A DNA stretch of 64,000 bases from Bacteroidales bacterium (GCA_016936355.1 JAFGYB010000008.1:62001-126000); one strand, 5' to 3'. Shown: positions 38,480-48,505, numbered from the stretch's first letter. Made by a program: numbers and translations. Notes: generated from the sequence alone by a model not told the origin.

Positions 38480-39421
38480 TTAATATAAATATCGGGTAAT
38501 CTGACCGGCTTCCACCATCACAAACCGAAACACCAAACCACCAAACAAAATGAGAAAGGCAGGAACCCATTTGGGAACATGATACCCACGCAGTTCGAAT
38601 ATTTCCAGTACGCCGGGCAAAACCAGTCCGAGCAACACCACAAACACCCAGAAACTAACCGTAAACGGTCCACCAAGGAACAGGTTAAAGGCTTCCTGTT
38701 TTACAGCGGTTCCGGCCATAAAGCCCATGAACAGGTGCACGATCAGGAATAGTTCCACGGCAATCAGAATCAGGTCGATGCGACTCAACACTTTTCGTTC
38801 GCTTTCATTTTTACTAATCCACATAATAGCTGCTAAACCGCTGGAATAACCCGATACGAGGAACAAGGGTCCTAGAATGGATACGTTCCACAAGGGTCGT
38901 GCATTGAAGGCCGACAACAAAATTCCGGTGTAAACGGCCACAATCAGAGACAGGATCAACAGAATCCAGGCCAGGCCCTTTCTGTTTTTGATCACAAACT
39001 TTTCAAACTGATTCAAAAAGTTAAATTTCCAATCCCAGGAGGGGAACATTTCCTTCAGATAACTGGCCACCCAGATAAAGGAAAGCGGAGTGATAAGCAA
39101 CAACGTCCAGGCGCCCCACGACATGGGTGACTGGAAACGAATGGTTGTATACAGTCTCCAGAAATAGAGTTTGTGATTCAGGTCAAGAAACAAGGCACCC
39201 AAACCAATGACCAAAGCAAGGGGAGCAATAATGGAAGCCCATTTCACAGCTGTAGGCATTTCCTTTTCCTTGCCCATGATCACAAAGTAGGAAGCGAAAA
39301 ATATAATTCCACCGGCCAGGCCTCCCAAAAAGAGGTAAAGGGCAATTTCCCAATGCCACAGATGGAGATCAGGATAAATTCCCGGAAGATGTTTTCCACT
39401 GACAATTAATTCTTCTTTCAT
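38480..39421 (-). CDS. psrC: NrfD/PsrC family quinone-binding membrane subunit
   Basis: The 313-residue protein with eight spans belongs to the NrfD/PsrC group and links the periplasmic Mo enzyme to the quinone pool without haem. LHLWHWEIALYLFLGGLAGGIIFF is the typical first span. LFLDLNHKLYFWRLYTTIRFQSPMSWGAWTLL and EIFELRGYHVPKWVPAFLILFGGLVFRFVMVEAG are characteristic. It is the third gene of psrABC, 18 bases after psrB. Confidence 0.93.
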   Translation of the reverse strand: MKEELIVSGKHLPGIYPDLHLWHWEIALYLFLGGLAGGIIFFASYFVIMGKEKEMPTAVKWASIIAPLALVIGLGALFLDLNHKLYFWRLYTTIRFQSPMSWGAWTLLLITPLSFIWVASYLKEMFPSWDWKFNFLNQFEKFVIKNRKGLAWILLILSLIVAVYTGILLSAFNARPLWNVSILGPLFLVSGYSSGLAAIMWISKNESERKVLSRIDLILIAVELFLIVHLFMGFMAGTAVKQEAFNLFLGGPFTVSFWVFVVLLGLVLPGVLEIFELRGYHVPKWVPAFLILFGGLVFRFVMVEAGQITRYLY

Positions 39422-39439
39422 CGTTAGCCTTTTAAATTG

Positions 39440-39973
39440 TTATCGTAAAAAATATAATTGAGGCTTGGTTCCGGCTTCAGGAGCCAGCACATACCAGTTT
39501 CTGTCTTTCAGAGCCTTCGACACATCGCTGTTGGGATCGTCCAGATCGCCAAAATGCAGGCAGTAAGTCGGACATACATCCACACAGGCGGGGTTTTCGC
39601 CCTTATCCACCCGGTGAATACAGAAGGTACATTTATCCACATAGCCATCGGGATGGACATAACGTGCATCATAGGGGCACGATTCGATACAGGCCCCACA
39701 GCCAATACATTCGTCGTGGGTTACCAGTACGATACCTCCTTCAGCAATATGACTGGATCCGGTAGGGCAACAACGGACACACGGTGCATTTTCACAATGG
39801 TTGCATCGTTCCGACTGGAAAGCCATATCGAGATTAGGATAGGTTCCATCCACTTTTTCCACAATCCAGTCGCGACTGAACCCGTGTGGAACCAGATTCT
39901 CGGTTTGACAAGCCACCACACAATCTGCGCATCCTACACATTTGTTGGTATCAATTGCCATTGCGTATCTCAT
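39440..39973 (-). CDS. psrB: Four-cluster ferredoxin subunit (PsrB/PhsB type)
   Basis: The 177-residue protein wires electrons between PsrA and PsrC. Four Cys-rich groups can be read: CVGCADCVVACQ, CNHCENAPCVRCCPTG, CIGCGACIESCPYDAR and CTFCIHRVDKGENPACVDVCP, giving four 4Fe-4S clusters. There is no signal peptide, as expected for a subunit carried across by its Tat partner. Its ATG overlaps the psrA stop by four bases (ATGA), a sign of translational coupling. Confidence 0.94.
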   Translation of the reverse strand: MRYAMAIDTNKCVGCADCVVACQTENLVPHGFSRDWIVEKVDGTYPNLDMAFQSERCNHCENAPCVRCCPTGSSHIAEGGIVLVTHDECIGCGACIESCPYDARYVHPDGYVDKCTFCIHRVDKGENPACVDVCPTYCLHFGDLDDPNSDVSKALKDRNWYVLAPEAGTKPQLYFLR

Positions 39974-42225
39974 GCTTTATCCTCCTTCTTTTTATTGGGA
40001 TTGTCTTTTAAAAATGTCACAAAATTGATGCGCATTCCAGTTCCGCCCATGATGGGATCCATGGCATAGTGGGTGATCATCTTTTCATCGCTGGCACCAC
40101 GTCCATAAGCCCGTGAAAGGTGTTTGTCGGAATGGCCAAAACCATGCACCATGTATACTGAATCCCAACGGATTCGTTCTGTTACCCTGACTTCAACCGG
40201 AAAATCGGTCACCGCATCATCCTGATTTTTCAGCCATACTTTATCGCCCTGTTTCAGGCTCCACAAACTGGCTACCGAAGGATGAACCCAAACACTGTTT
40301 TGCTTCTGCAGATCCCAGAGATAATGGTTGTTTTGGGTTCGGGAAAAAGTATGCATCGGAGAGCGACCGTAAATGAGCCGGTAATGACTCTGCGGTGGTT
40401 CGGGATGGGGTGTATACACCGGCATAGGATCAAAACCGGCTTCCTGAAATTCTGTTGAATACAACTCGACTTTCCCCGTATTGGTATTAAACGTAAAATC
40501 TTCGTTGTGGGCCAAATACAGAGGCCCGGTTTCTCTTTCAAATTTCTTCACCCCTATTTTCTTCATTTCATCCAGGGAGGATCCAACTTGTTTCAGCTGC
40601 CAGTCAATCACTTCAGAGTAATCATTGTAATTGTAATAATCGTGCAGTCCAAGTCGTTCACCAATCTGTTTCATGATCCACCAGCCCGGTTTGGAATCGT
40701 ATTTAGGTTTCACCGAGGGCATGCGCAACGCGATGGACGGGTATCTTCCCTGAGCCGACCTGAGCAAATCATAACGTTCCAGATAAGTTGCTTCCGGCAA
40801 AACCACATCAGCATAACCGGTCACTTCCATGGGCATGGTATCCATTACAGCAAAAAATTCGATGGACTGAACGGCCTCTTGGAATAAGCGTTTATCGGGC
40901 ATGGACAACGGCAGGTTGGTTCCTGCCGAGAACCAGGCTTTCACCTGATGTTTGTTTTTATACCGTGGGATAGAAGCCTTGATAATTTCCGTGGTGATCC
41001 CCATCGTTGCCAACGGATATTTACCTTCGTTGACATCCTTCCACATCCATTTGGGTTCCGGATATTTGGGTTGCGGGAAATGGGGCAAGTGTTTGGCTTC
41101 GGGCAGATACAGACTCCCCCTTTTTCCCCAGGCACCCAGCAATGCTGTCAAAATTGCCATGGCTCGTTCGCGTTGGGTATCATCACCGTACCACACAACG
41201 TGACGACCGGGATGGATCACTACCGAAGGGGCATGACCTGCCATCTCACGAGCGGTACGACGGATCAGATCGGGCGAAATGGTGGTAATACCATAAGCCC
41301 ATTCCGGAGTCATGTTTTTCACATGTTTCTTCAGCTGATCAAAACCAAACGTATATTTCTTGACAAAATCCTTGTTGTACAGTTCTTCATAAATTAACAC
41401 ATGGATCCAGGCCATGAGCAAGGCTATGTCAGTAGCCGGCTTGATGGGCAGCCAGTATTTTGATTTGGCTGCCGGAGTACTGAAGCGGGGATCAACGGTA
41501 ATAATTGTTGCTTTCTGGTCGATGGCCATCGACATTTCCTGCACCTGGGTGTTGTGCATGTTTTCCCCGATGTGTGAACCGATCAGAACCAGACAGCGGG
41601 TATCTCTGATATCCGTATTTTCCGGTGATCCGATATACGCTCCATAGGTGGCATAATAGGCTGCCGAACGGGGTCCGCGACATTGAGCATAGGCAGGTTC
41701 GGCATTGGTTTCACTCCCGTAGGCACGCATCAGATGCTCCAGATGTGTTCCCGGATTCCCGTGATTAAAATAGCCAAAAGCTTCCGGTCCGTATTTCTCC
41801 TTGATCTCTTTCATTTTGCTGGCAACCAAACCCAACGCTTCATCCCAGCTTGCTTTTCTGAAATAGTGGGTTCCGTCTTTCTTGGTTTCCCTGATCAAAG
41901 GGGTTTTTAACCGATCCTCATCATAATACATTCCGATTCCGCCGGTCCCTCTGGGACACAACCTCCCGTTGCTGTTCGGATCATTGGCATTACCTACCAC
42001 TTTTCTGATCTTTCCCTTCTTATCCACATATGACCAGGCCGCACATTTCCAGAAGCAAACTTCGCAGTAGGTAGGATACGGAGTCAGATCCTCATCACTG
42101 ACCGGATCTCCCGAAAACTGATCAGGAAACAAATTGGCTCCCGTCATATTTAACGCCTGTAGCCCTAACGCTGCAGCTCCTACACCGGCTGTCGAAATTT
42201 TAATGAATTGTCGTCTTGTTTTCAT
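39970..42225 (-). CDS. psrA: Molybdopterin oxidoreductase, PsrA/PhsA type catalytic subunit
   Basis: This is a 751-residue member of the DMSO reductase family. The Tat signal TRRQFIKIS is at residues 3-11. C54, C57, C61 and C90 bind a 4Fe-4S cluster. Cys182 in YAQCRGPRSAAY is at the place of the Mo ligand. GRSPMHTFSRTQNN and VYMVHGFGHSDK lie in the C-terminal cofactor domain. Family members reduce polysulfide, thiosulfate or sulfur, or work in reverse on sulfite; the gene neighbourhood of sulfur genes favours one of these, but the substrate is not set by sequence alone. tatC lies 8 kb away on the same strand. Confidence 0.9.
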   Translation of the reverse strand: MKTRRQFIKISTAGVGAAALGLQALNMTGANLFPDQFSGDPVSDEDLTPYPTYCEVCFWKCAAWSYVDKKGKIRKVVGNANDPNSNGRLCPRGTGGIGMYYDEDRLKTPLIRETKKDGTHYFRKASWDEALGLVASKMKEIKEKYGPEAFGYFNHGNPGTHLEHLMRAYGSETNAEPAYAQCRGPRSAAYYATYGAYIGSPENTDIRDTRCLVLIGSHIGENMHNTQVQEMSMAIDQKATIITVDPRFSTPAAKSKYWLPIKPATDIALLMAWIHVLIYEELYNKDFVKKYTFGFDQLKKHVKNMTPEWAYGITTISPDLIRRTAREMAGHAPSVVIHPGRHVVWYGDDTQRERAMAILTALLGAWGKRGSLYLPEAKHLPHFPQPKYPEPKWMWKDVNEGKYPLATMGITTEIIKASIPRYKNKHQVKAWFSAGTNLPLSMPDKRLFQEAVQSIEFFAVMDTMPMEVTGYADVVLPEATYLERYDLLRSAQGRYPSIALRMPSVKPKYDSKPGWWIMKQIGERLGLHDYYNYNDYSEVIDWQLKQVGSSLDEMKKIGVKKFERETGPLYLAHNEDFTFNTNTGKVELYSTEFQEAGFDPMPVYTPHPEPPQSHYRLIYGRSPMHTFSRTQNNHYLWDLQKQNSVWVHPSVASLWSLKQGDKVWLKNQDDAVTDFPVEVRVTERIRWDSVYMVHGFGHSDKHLSRAYGRGASDEKMITHYAMDPIMGGTGMRINFVTFLKDNPNKKKEDKA

Positions 42226-42289
42226 CCGGATGGATTTTTATTTTATGAATTTTATTGTATAAGTATGCTAATCATTAGATATTGAGAAA

Positions 42290-42297
42290 CAAATATA
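42290..42297 (-). promoter_or_regulatory. -7 box for psrABC
   Basis: CAAATATA reads TATATTTG on the minus strand, 65 bases before the psrA start. A TTG (42314-42316) lies at 16 bases, shorter than the usual 19. Confidence 0.36.
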
Positions 42298-42401
42298 TAA
42301 TGATTTAAAGGAACAACTATAAACATGTAACTATTTGAATACTTTAAAAATAAGATTCCTAATACCTGATTCTGTGGAATTTATTAACGAATGTTAAATC
42401 T

Positions 42402-42415
42402 ATGATAATAATCAT
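42402..42415. promoter_or_regulatory. Possible FNR-like operator upstream of psrABC
   Basis: ATGAT-AATA-ATCAT has perfect five-base arms and a four-base spacer, the geometry of an FNR site (TTGAT-N4-ATCAA) with one change per arm. It lies about 105 bases upstream of the psrA -7 box. In such AT-rich DNA chance occurrence is possible. Confidence 0.3.
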
Positions 42416-42663
42416 ATTAAAATACAATTATCTGAAATACAACGTATTAATATATTTATTTATAAACACAATAAATTACAACCCGAAACAGATTCTTTTA
42501 TAAAAGGTTAGCAGAAAAATTCCAAGGCATCCTCCTGCCATGTAAAACACCGATAATCTGAGGGCAAGGGAAAAAGTTTGTACCTTAGCATAGTATAGAT
42601 TTTCTATGCAAGACAAGGCAAAACAAGTCATTATCCGAATAACGTAAGTTCAAACAGTATAGA

Positions 42664-43536
42664 ATGAGAATACCGGCCTTTTTTGTTTCAGATCTTCACG
42701 GTAATACACACAGATACACAACGCTTTTTAAACGAATAGAAAAAGAACTTCCGTCCATGGTTTTTCTCGGTGGAGACTTGCTACCCTCCGGTCTGTTTGC
42801 TTTTTCTTCCCGGCCCGATACATCGGCTGATTTTTTTAAAAACGTGATAGAAAAAGGATTCCACGACTTAAAGAAAAAACTGGGAAAGAATTATCCGGAA
42901 GTGTTTTTGATCTTAGGAAACGACGATGGAAAATCTGAGGAAAAGGATTTTATCAAAGCCCAGGAATCAGGTTTGTGGCATTACATTCATGGGAATAAGT
43001 TCACCATCGGCAACTTTGCCGTATATGGCTATGCATACGTTCCGCCCACCCCTTTTCAACTCAAAGACTGGGAACGTTACGATGTTTCACGATACGTATG
43101 CCCCAACTGTGTCCCCATCGAGGAAGGCAGTTTTTCTCACCCGGTTGACCGGAAAAAAATTCAGTTTGAAACCATTCAGAAAGACTTGGAAAAACTGGCA
43201 CAAAACGATGATCTCAGCCGTTCCATTTTCCTTTTTCACAGCCCACCACACGAAACCTACCTCGACCGGGCTGCATTGGACGGAAAAATGATAGACCACG
43301 TACCATTGGATGTGCACATTGGCAGTATTGCCATTAAACGATTTATTGAAGAGCGTCATCCCAAACTGACCCTTCACGGTCATGTACACGAATCCACCTC
43401 AATTACAGGGCACTGGAAACAAAAAATAGGCAAAACCATTGCCCTAAATGCCGCTCACAACGGTCCCGAACTGGCCTTAATCCGTTTTGATCCTGAGGAT
43501 CCTGAAAAGGCTACCAGGGAACTAGTTTCACACTAA
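42664..43536 (+). CDS. Calcineurin-like metallophosphoesterase
   Basis: The 290-residue protein shows the metal-binding series of the family: FVSDLHGNTHR, VFLGGDLLPSG, LILGNDDGKSE, FLFHSPPHETYLD and LTLHGHVHES. These provide the two-metal phosphoesterase centre. There is no signal peptide. The substrate (nucleotide, phosphoprotein or nucleic acid) is not known. The stop codon overlaps the stop of the minus-strand gene 43533-46700 by three bases. The DNA upstream carries no clear promoter. Confidence 0.88.
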   Translation: MRIPAFFVSDLHGNTHRYTTLFKRIEKELPSMVFLGGDLLPSGLFAFSSRPDTSADFFKNVIEKGFHDLKKKLGKNYPEVFLILGNDDGKSEEKDFIKAQESGLWHYIHGNKFTIGNFAVYGYAYVPPTPFQLKDWERYDVSRYVCPNCVPIEEGSFSHPVDRKKIQFETIQKDLEKLAQNDDLSRSIFLFHSPPHETYLDRAALDGKMIDHVPLDVHIGSIAIKRFIEERHPKLTLHGHVHESTSITGHWKQKIGKTIALNAAHNGPELALIRFDPEDPEKATRELVSH

Positions 43537-46500
43537 TTCTCAAGGTCTGTCCCCATACGCAAGGGCCTGGCAGCATCGGTTACAGCACCAATTTTAACGG
43601 CATAACTCGTCCGGGCTTCGATGTCTTCATCGGTCACAAGATGCACATCCAGCAAACCGGAAGTCCTCCGCCCCGTGCGTTCATAATTTACCTGCGACAA
43701 ACTCAAACTCCAGCCTTCGAGCCAGGTGAGCAAATCCTTTCGCTGTTCTTCAGTCCCCCTGAAGTGGATGAGAACATCTATATCACTTTCCTCGCGGGCT
43801 GTACCATTCTTGGTACTGCCAAATACATAAAATCCCACGACACCGAACCGTTCAGGATTCGTTTTGGCAGCAATTTTTTCCACATTCCTCAACCGCCATT
43901 GCCAGTGAATGTTTCGGTCAATTTCATCCGGTGTTTTCCCGGGCATGATTTTCACTTCCACCGGGTCTTTTTGTTTCACAACAACCCCCACTGCCTTTTC
44001 CTGTTCCGAGTTCATGCATACATTCAATTCATGATCCTCAAAAACTTCCTGTACATCAATCACCCGGATTACATTTTCAAGCTGCTTCATTTCAGGGATG
44101 AGGCTTACCAGAATATTCGATGCATTTAGAAATTCCTCATTAAACACGACGTCTCTTTCATCAGGATACAAAGGCAAATACTTAATATTGGCCTCCACCA
44201 GATCCTGGAAAAAATGTGTTCCGAAAGAAACATCAGGCACATATTCATTTTTCCGGCGGGCTATTTCAATCAACAGTGCCGTATTGTTGATGTCAGAATA
44301 TGTAACGCTGACTCCCAGTTTAATATCACCCCGGCTGCCCCATCTTCCCGGTCCCATTAAAATAAACTGTTGCCTGGGTAATAACTGGTTCAGAAGACTA
44401 ATCGCTTTTCCTACCGAAACCAGACTCTGGTAATCTTTCAGTGAAGAATAGGCATCAGGATTCACATACACGATGTATTTAATTCCTGAAACCAGTCCGT
44501 TCGACACATATTTATTTGCCGAAAAAATGGTCTTCTCAGGTTCAATATTATCAGGTATAACAGCGGGTTTACTATCATGATGATAGCTTTGTGAACGACA
44601 TTGTAATAAATAGAAATCGGTGCCATTATGAGCAAACTCAATATCAACCGGATGCCCATAGCTTTTCTCCAACAATGACATTACTTCCTTAATTTTTTCA
44701 AGAAATGTGGTTCTTTTTGTCAAGCCGTCAAAATTGACAACAAAACTATCGTTGGCAAAATCAGTACCCAAAAGTGTAGCCGGACGAATGAAATCCTGTT
44801 TGATAACCGATGCTACCTGATTAAACATAGGAAATTGTTTCCCATGGTCGCGCAACAATTTTTCGAGGGGTACGGTTTCAAAAGTTTCCTCTTTAAGGTT
44901 GATCACATCGATAAACTGAGGAGAATAGCGTATGATCTCATCGATAGAAACATTCACCCGCAGATTAGGTTGTCCGGGAGAAATCAATACCGGATAGTCA
45001 TCACTCAGCCGATCCACGGCCCGTGTCCCCAGACCGGGCACCAGCCGTACCAATCCGTCTTCAGGCTTAATTCTGCTGGACCAGCGGAATTCATTCCTAC
45101 TAAAGGCAACACCTGCAAAAGCAGGCAAATAATAATCACCCACCCGGGTTCCAACCACTTGCTGAATCATAATTCCCATTTCTTCATGAAAATCGAGCAA
45201 ATCGTTTTTTGTCCGATATTCAATCGGGTCGGGACCAAAAGTAGAAGCATACACTTCTGAAATGGCATCGGTTAATTCATTGAGTCGTTTCTCTTTGGAA
45301 CCCTGATTGGCAATAAACAAACTTTTGTATTTTCCGGCAAAGGCAGCCCCCACGCTATCCTCAAGCAGGCTGGAACTCCGCACAATCAAAGGCACATCAC
45401 CAAAATCATCCAGGGCCATCATAAGTCCTTTAATGATTTCCGGCGAATGAATAGAGTTCTTAAACAGCTGGATCACATAAGGATATTCCTGGCGCACCTG
45501 TCCCAATTCCTTATATTTCTGCTCGATCACCTCATCAATATCGTTATACTTCATGAAGTTGAGCAACCCGTCAGAAATGATATACCATGTTTTGGGAATC
45601 TTCACATCAGCAATCAGCTCATTTTGTTTCGCTTCTTTGGTAAGCAATGCTTCCGCGATGAACAAACCGGCGCTTTTTCCTCCGATGCGCCCATAACTTT
45701 CCATTGGCGAAATGATATGGTCCATCAGTTTGTGAAAATCATTGATGGTTAATATGCCTTTGGCCACATTCACCAGGCTTTTCTGGCTGGTCAGCATGCG
45801 TTTGATCAGAGAAATGATAAAACTCTTTCTTCTGGGTGCTGAAAGCTCTATCATTTCATGATCCATGTGATAATACCGTTCAAGCGACATGCTGATTTTG
45901 GCCAATGATGAACCGGAATTCTCCAATATTTCGGATAAAAACCCCGAACGGTCTTCACGTGTCCATTTCTGAATATATTCCAGGACTTCATTTTTCGAAA
46001 TATTATTCCCTGCCAAATCAAAAACCTGATAGGCCAGCTTGATCATATCCCCGTTTTCGTACTTCTGAAAAGGCTTGTTCGTTTCGCTGGTTGGCTCAAC
46101 ACTACCGTCAAATACCGGACTGAACGCTTCCATAAGCTTCTCCGCCTCCGCAATGCCGATCCAGCACAAATGATTCACCATCTTCCGCGAAAGTTTAATC
46201 AGCAACTTGGGATTGGTTTGTGCCAGCATGTCCAGTATGATCGCCCATTCGGCTTTATAACCATGAATATCTTCCAGCTGTGAAGCAGAGTGAAGTTGCT
46301 CGTGATAAATCTGCAAACCGATCCTTTCGGCAATACTCTTCAGCAGGCGCCTTTCTTCTTTCAAAAAAGGTCCTTCATCAAAAACGGGCATTTCTTTGGT
46401 GTAAAACACACTGATGTTTCCAATAGCAGTGTTTTGGATCACAATATCAACCTTGATTTCCCATTTCGTTTCTTCAAAATCAGGAGAAGTGTAAGTCCCC

Positions 46501-46700
46501 AAAGGGCAGTTAATCCGGGAAACAGTAATTTCGGGATACTGAAAACCAGGCGGAATGGCATCAACAATTTTTTGAATCACCTCACCGGTCAGTTTTTCCT
46601 GGTCATGAAGAATCTCCTGAACTTCATAAAGACAACTCAGCTCTTTGGCCCGCTCCTTCAGTTCATCAAAAATCTGTTCAACTAATTTATCCTGTTTCAT
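43533..46700 (-). CDS. PPDK N-terminal (ATP-grasp) protein fused to a nucleotidyltransferase
   Basis: This is a 1055-residue protein with three parts. Residues 1-140 look like a GAF-type sensor (LSCLYEVQEIL..LLKSIAERIGLQI). About 340-740 is the PEP/pyruvate-binding ATP-grasp of PPDK/PPS (RIGGKSAGLFIAEALL, LIVRSSSLLEDSVGAAFAGKYKS, IMIQQVVGTRVGDYYLPAFAG, DIEFAHNGTDFYLLQCR). Residues 950-1020 are a polymerase-beta-like nucleotidyltransferase (FYVFGSTKNGTAREESDIDVLIHF). There is no phosphohistidine or PEP-cleaving domain, so it cannot be a complete PEP synthase. It is coupled to the next gene upstream by an ATGA overlap. Function is unknown. Confidence 0.85.
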   Translation of the reverse strand: MKQDKLVEQIFDELKERAKELSCLYEVQEILHDQEKLTGEVIQKIVDAIPPGFQYPEITVSRINCPLGTYTSPDFEETKWEIKVDIVIQNTAIGNISVFYTKEMPVFDEGPFLKEERRLLKSIAERIGLQIYHEQLHSASQLEDIHGYKAEWAIILDMLAQTNPKLLIKLSRKMVNHLCWIGIAEAEKLMEAFSPVFDGSVEPTSETNKPFQKYENGDMIKLAYQVFDLAGNNISKNEVLEYIQKWTREDRSGFLSEILENSGSSLAKISMSLERYYHMDHEMIELSAPRRKSFIISLIKRMLTSQKSLVNVAKGILTINDFHKLMDHIISPMESYGRIGGKSAGLFIAEALLTKEAKQNELIADVKIPKTWYIISDGLLNFMKYNDIDEVIEQKYKELGQVRQEYPYVIQLFKNSIHSPEIIKGLMMALDDFGDVPLIVRSSSLLEDSVGAAFAGKYKSLFIANQGSKEKRLNELTDAISEVYASTFGPDPIEYRTKNDLLDFHEEMGIMIQQVVGTRVGDYYLPAFAGVAFSRNEFRWSSRIKPEDGLVRLVPGLGTRAVDRLSDDYPVLISPGQPNLRVNVSIDEIIRYSPQFIDVINLKEETFETVPLEKLLRDHGKQFPMFNQVASVIKQDFIRPATLLGTDFANDSFVVNFDGLTKRTTFLEKIKEVMSLLEKSYGHPVDIEFAHNGTDFYLLQCRSQSYHHDSKPAVIPDNIEPEKTIFSANKYVSNGLVSGIKYIVYVNPDAYSSLKDYQSLVSVGKAISLLNQLLPRQQFILMGPGRWGSRGDIKLGVSVTYSDINNTALLIEIARRKNEYVPDVSFGTHFFQDLVEANIKYLPLYPDERDVVFNEEFLNASNILVSLIPEMKQLENVIRVIDVQEVFEDHELNVCMNSEQEKAVGVVVKQKDPVEVKIMPGKTPDEIDRNIHWQWRLRNVEKIAAKTNPERFGVVGFYVFGSTKNGTAREESDIDVLIHFRGTEEQRKDLLTWLEGWSLSLSQVNYERTGRRTSGLLDVHLVTDEDIEARTSYAVKIGAVTDAARPLRMGTDLEN

Positions 46701-48442
46701 GGGTTTCGTTTTATAAATCCTTTTCCGCTTTCACCATCCACCTTAATGGTCAGGGGGCGTTCCAACCGGACCTGGGCAATGTGCTCGGTTTCATAAACCG
46801 GGGTGAGGGTTTTCAGCCATTCCCAGTCCACCGTATGGCGCCCTGAAAAGGGGATGGAAAAATACAGCACATTGAAGGCCATCAGGTTGTGGAAAAAGTG
46901 GGAGCCCTGACTCAGTTCCGAATTCATGCTCTCCACGGCCGCTTCCACAATGACACCCGCCCGGGAAACCTGGCCAAAAGTTACCGGAATACCGGCCCAT
47001 TCATCGGAAGTGCCCCAGCGCCCGTAGCCAAACAACGCATAATACTGCTGTTTTTCCCTGTACTGATTGTTCAGGAACTCTATTTCCGAAGCAATCTGAT
47101 AAGCCGTTGCCGGATGAAACACCGCGTTTTTCAGGTAAATAATATCGGTAATGCTTTCATTGGTGCCGTTGCCGAGAATGGTGGTCGAAGAACACAGATT
47201 TTCTTCCCGGAAAAGGTCTTCATCCGACACCGTAACCTTTTCATTGGAAATATTCATGGGTCGCACCTGCAGAAAACCAAACCGGTGCACATTATTTTCC
47301 GTCAGCGTAATCGCGAATTCAATTTCAACAGGATTTTTGGTCAACTCCTCACCGAGCTTCAGTAAATTGATGATCAGTTCCGGCAAACGGATTTCCCCCA
47401 GTCGCAGTAACGGAGCAAAAGTGAGTATCCTGGGGCCTTTTTTGCCCATACCCATTAATACATTCCCCGAAGTATCATCGTAGGTGGAAACCAGTTGTTT
47501 CAGTACCCCCTGTTTCTCTGCCGTAAAAATATCCTCCCTGACCAGAAACTCTGTTTCCTTCACCGGATCATAACTGATGTTGCCCGACATGTTCACGGCC
47601 CAGAAATTGACCTGGGTACTTTTCAGCATGTCCTGCACATTATTGAACGGTGGGGCTACTTTGGGAGCTGTGGGGGAAAAAAACCAGGTCGGTTCGTTTT
47701 CGACAATGGTTTTTCCCAGTCCCAGCGCCAGGTTTACCACGCCTTCATCGGGTTTACTGTTGCCGAAAGCGTAATAATTGTACGACCGGGCCACCCCCGA
47801 AAGATGCGGATAGAAGACATCCTCATGCCGGTCACCTACCACTTCCTGAATGATGACCGCCATTTTTTCATCCTCCGAGGAAGCTTCCGGGACGGCTTTC
47901 ATATAATCTTTGGCCACTTTAAAAAAGGTGGAGGCATACACAAACTTAATGGCTTCCACCAGTTTGTTGAAACGGGTGGCAACATCGGACTGATTGTTCG
48001 GGATCATTTTGGTTTCATAGATACCGGCAAAAGGCCTTTCGCGGGCATCTTCCAGCAGGCTCGACGATCGGATGGCCAGGGGTGTATGGACCTGCGCAAT
48101 CAGCGATCGCAGATCTCCCAGAACTTCAAAAGGAAGTTCCGCCTTTTGAAAAGCATGGGCAATCCGGTCATCGGGCAAAGAAGAAAGGGCTGTTTTGTAT
48201 AAATCGTTCCTTTTCATGAAGGCATCAAAAACGCCGGTTCTGATGACACACAAATTCGGAACCGTCACTTCAAACTCACTGAACTGACCGGGATCGAAAT
48301 TTTTCCTGAGCATTTCGTTTACCCTCATCAATCCACTGGCTTTACCACCAATTTCGCCCGAACCGATAAAGGTCAGCTTGTTCTCTTCGTTATAAAAAGA
48401 ACTCCTTTTAAAGGGCAGCAGAAATTCCGAATACTTTTCCAT
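46697..48442 (-). CDS. PPDK N-terminal (ATP-grasp) domain protein
   Basis: The 581-residue companion of the larger protein downstream has the same ATP-grasp blocks: EIGGKASGLMRVNEML, LAIRSSSLLEDARERPFAGIYET, AVIIQEVVGDRHEDVFYPHLSG and VEIEFAITLTENNVHRFGFLQVRP. The GYGRWGTSDEWAG motif matches GPGRWGSRGD in the larger protein. The phosphohistidine and PEP domains are absent. I start at the ATG 48442; an upstream in-frame ATG at 48478 adds 12 residues. It lies about 60 bases past glutamate dehydrogenase. A shared function of the pair is likely, but not known. Confidence 0.84.
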   Translation of the reverse strand: MEKYSEFLLPFKRSSFYNEENKLTFIGSGEIGGKASGLMRVNEMLRKNFDPGQFSEFEVTVPNLCVIRTGVFDAFMKRNDLYKTALSSLPDDRIAHAFQKAELPFEVLGDLRSLIAQVHTPLAIRSSSLLEDARERPFAGIYETKMIPNNQSDVATRFNKLVEAIKFVYASTFFKVAKDYMKAVPEASSEDEKMAVIIQEVVGDRHEDVFYPHLSGVARSYNYYAFGNSKPDEGVVNLALGLGKTIVENEPTWFFSPTAPKVAPPFNNVQDMLKSTQVNFWAVNMSGNISYDPVKETEFLVREDIFTAEKQGVLKQLVSTYDDTSGNVLMGMGKKGPRILTFAPLLRLGEIRLPELIINLLKLGEELTKNPVEIEFAITLTENNVHRFGFLQVRPMNISNEKVTVSDEDLFREENLCSSTTILGNGTNESITDIIYLKNAVFHPATAYQIASEIEFLNNQYREKQQYYALFGYGRWGTSDEWAGIPVTFGQVSRAGVIVEAAVESMNSELSQGSHFFHNLMAFNVLYFSIPFSGRHTVDWEWLKTLTPVYETEHIAQVRLERPLTIKVDGESGKGFIKRNP

Positions 48443-48505
48443 GGCGTTCGAGTTAAATGACAGTCTCCGGCTTTGCACCGGAAACTGTCACTGTTGCTTT
48501 ACAGA

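Larger units (their letters stand above)
42226..42663. other. Intergenic region between psrA and metallophosphoesterase
   Basis: This stretch of 438 very AT-rich bases has no convincing gene. It holds a minus-strand -7 box at 42290-42297, an interrupted palindrome ATGAT-AATA-ATCAT at 42402-42415 and a short inverted repeat GCATAG/CTATGC at 42588-42609. Confidence 0.6.

Noticed and set aside
42588-42609. Inverted repeat GCATAG/CTATGC as a terminator or operator
   Set aside because: The six-base arms are short, lack a T-run and are expected by chance in AT-rich DNA.
47495-48202. Open frame of 235 codons on the plus strand
   Set aside because: Antisense to the PPDK-N gene; no family pattern.
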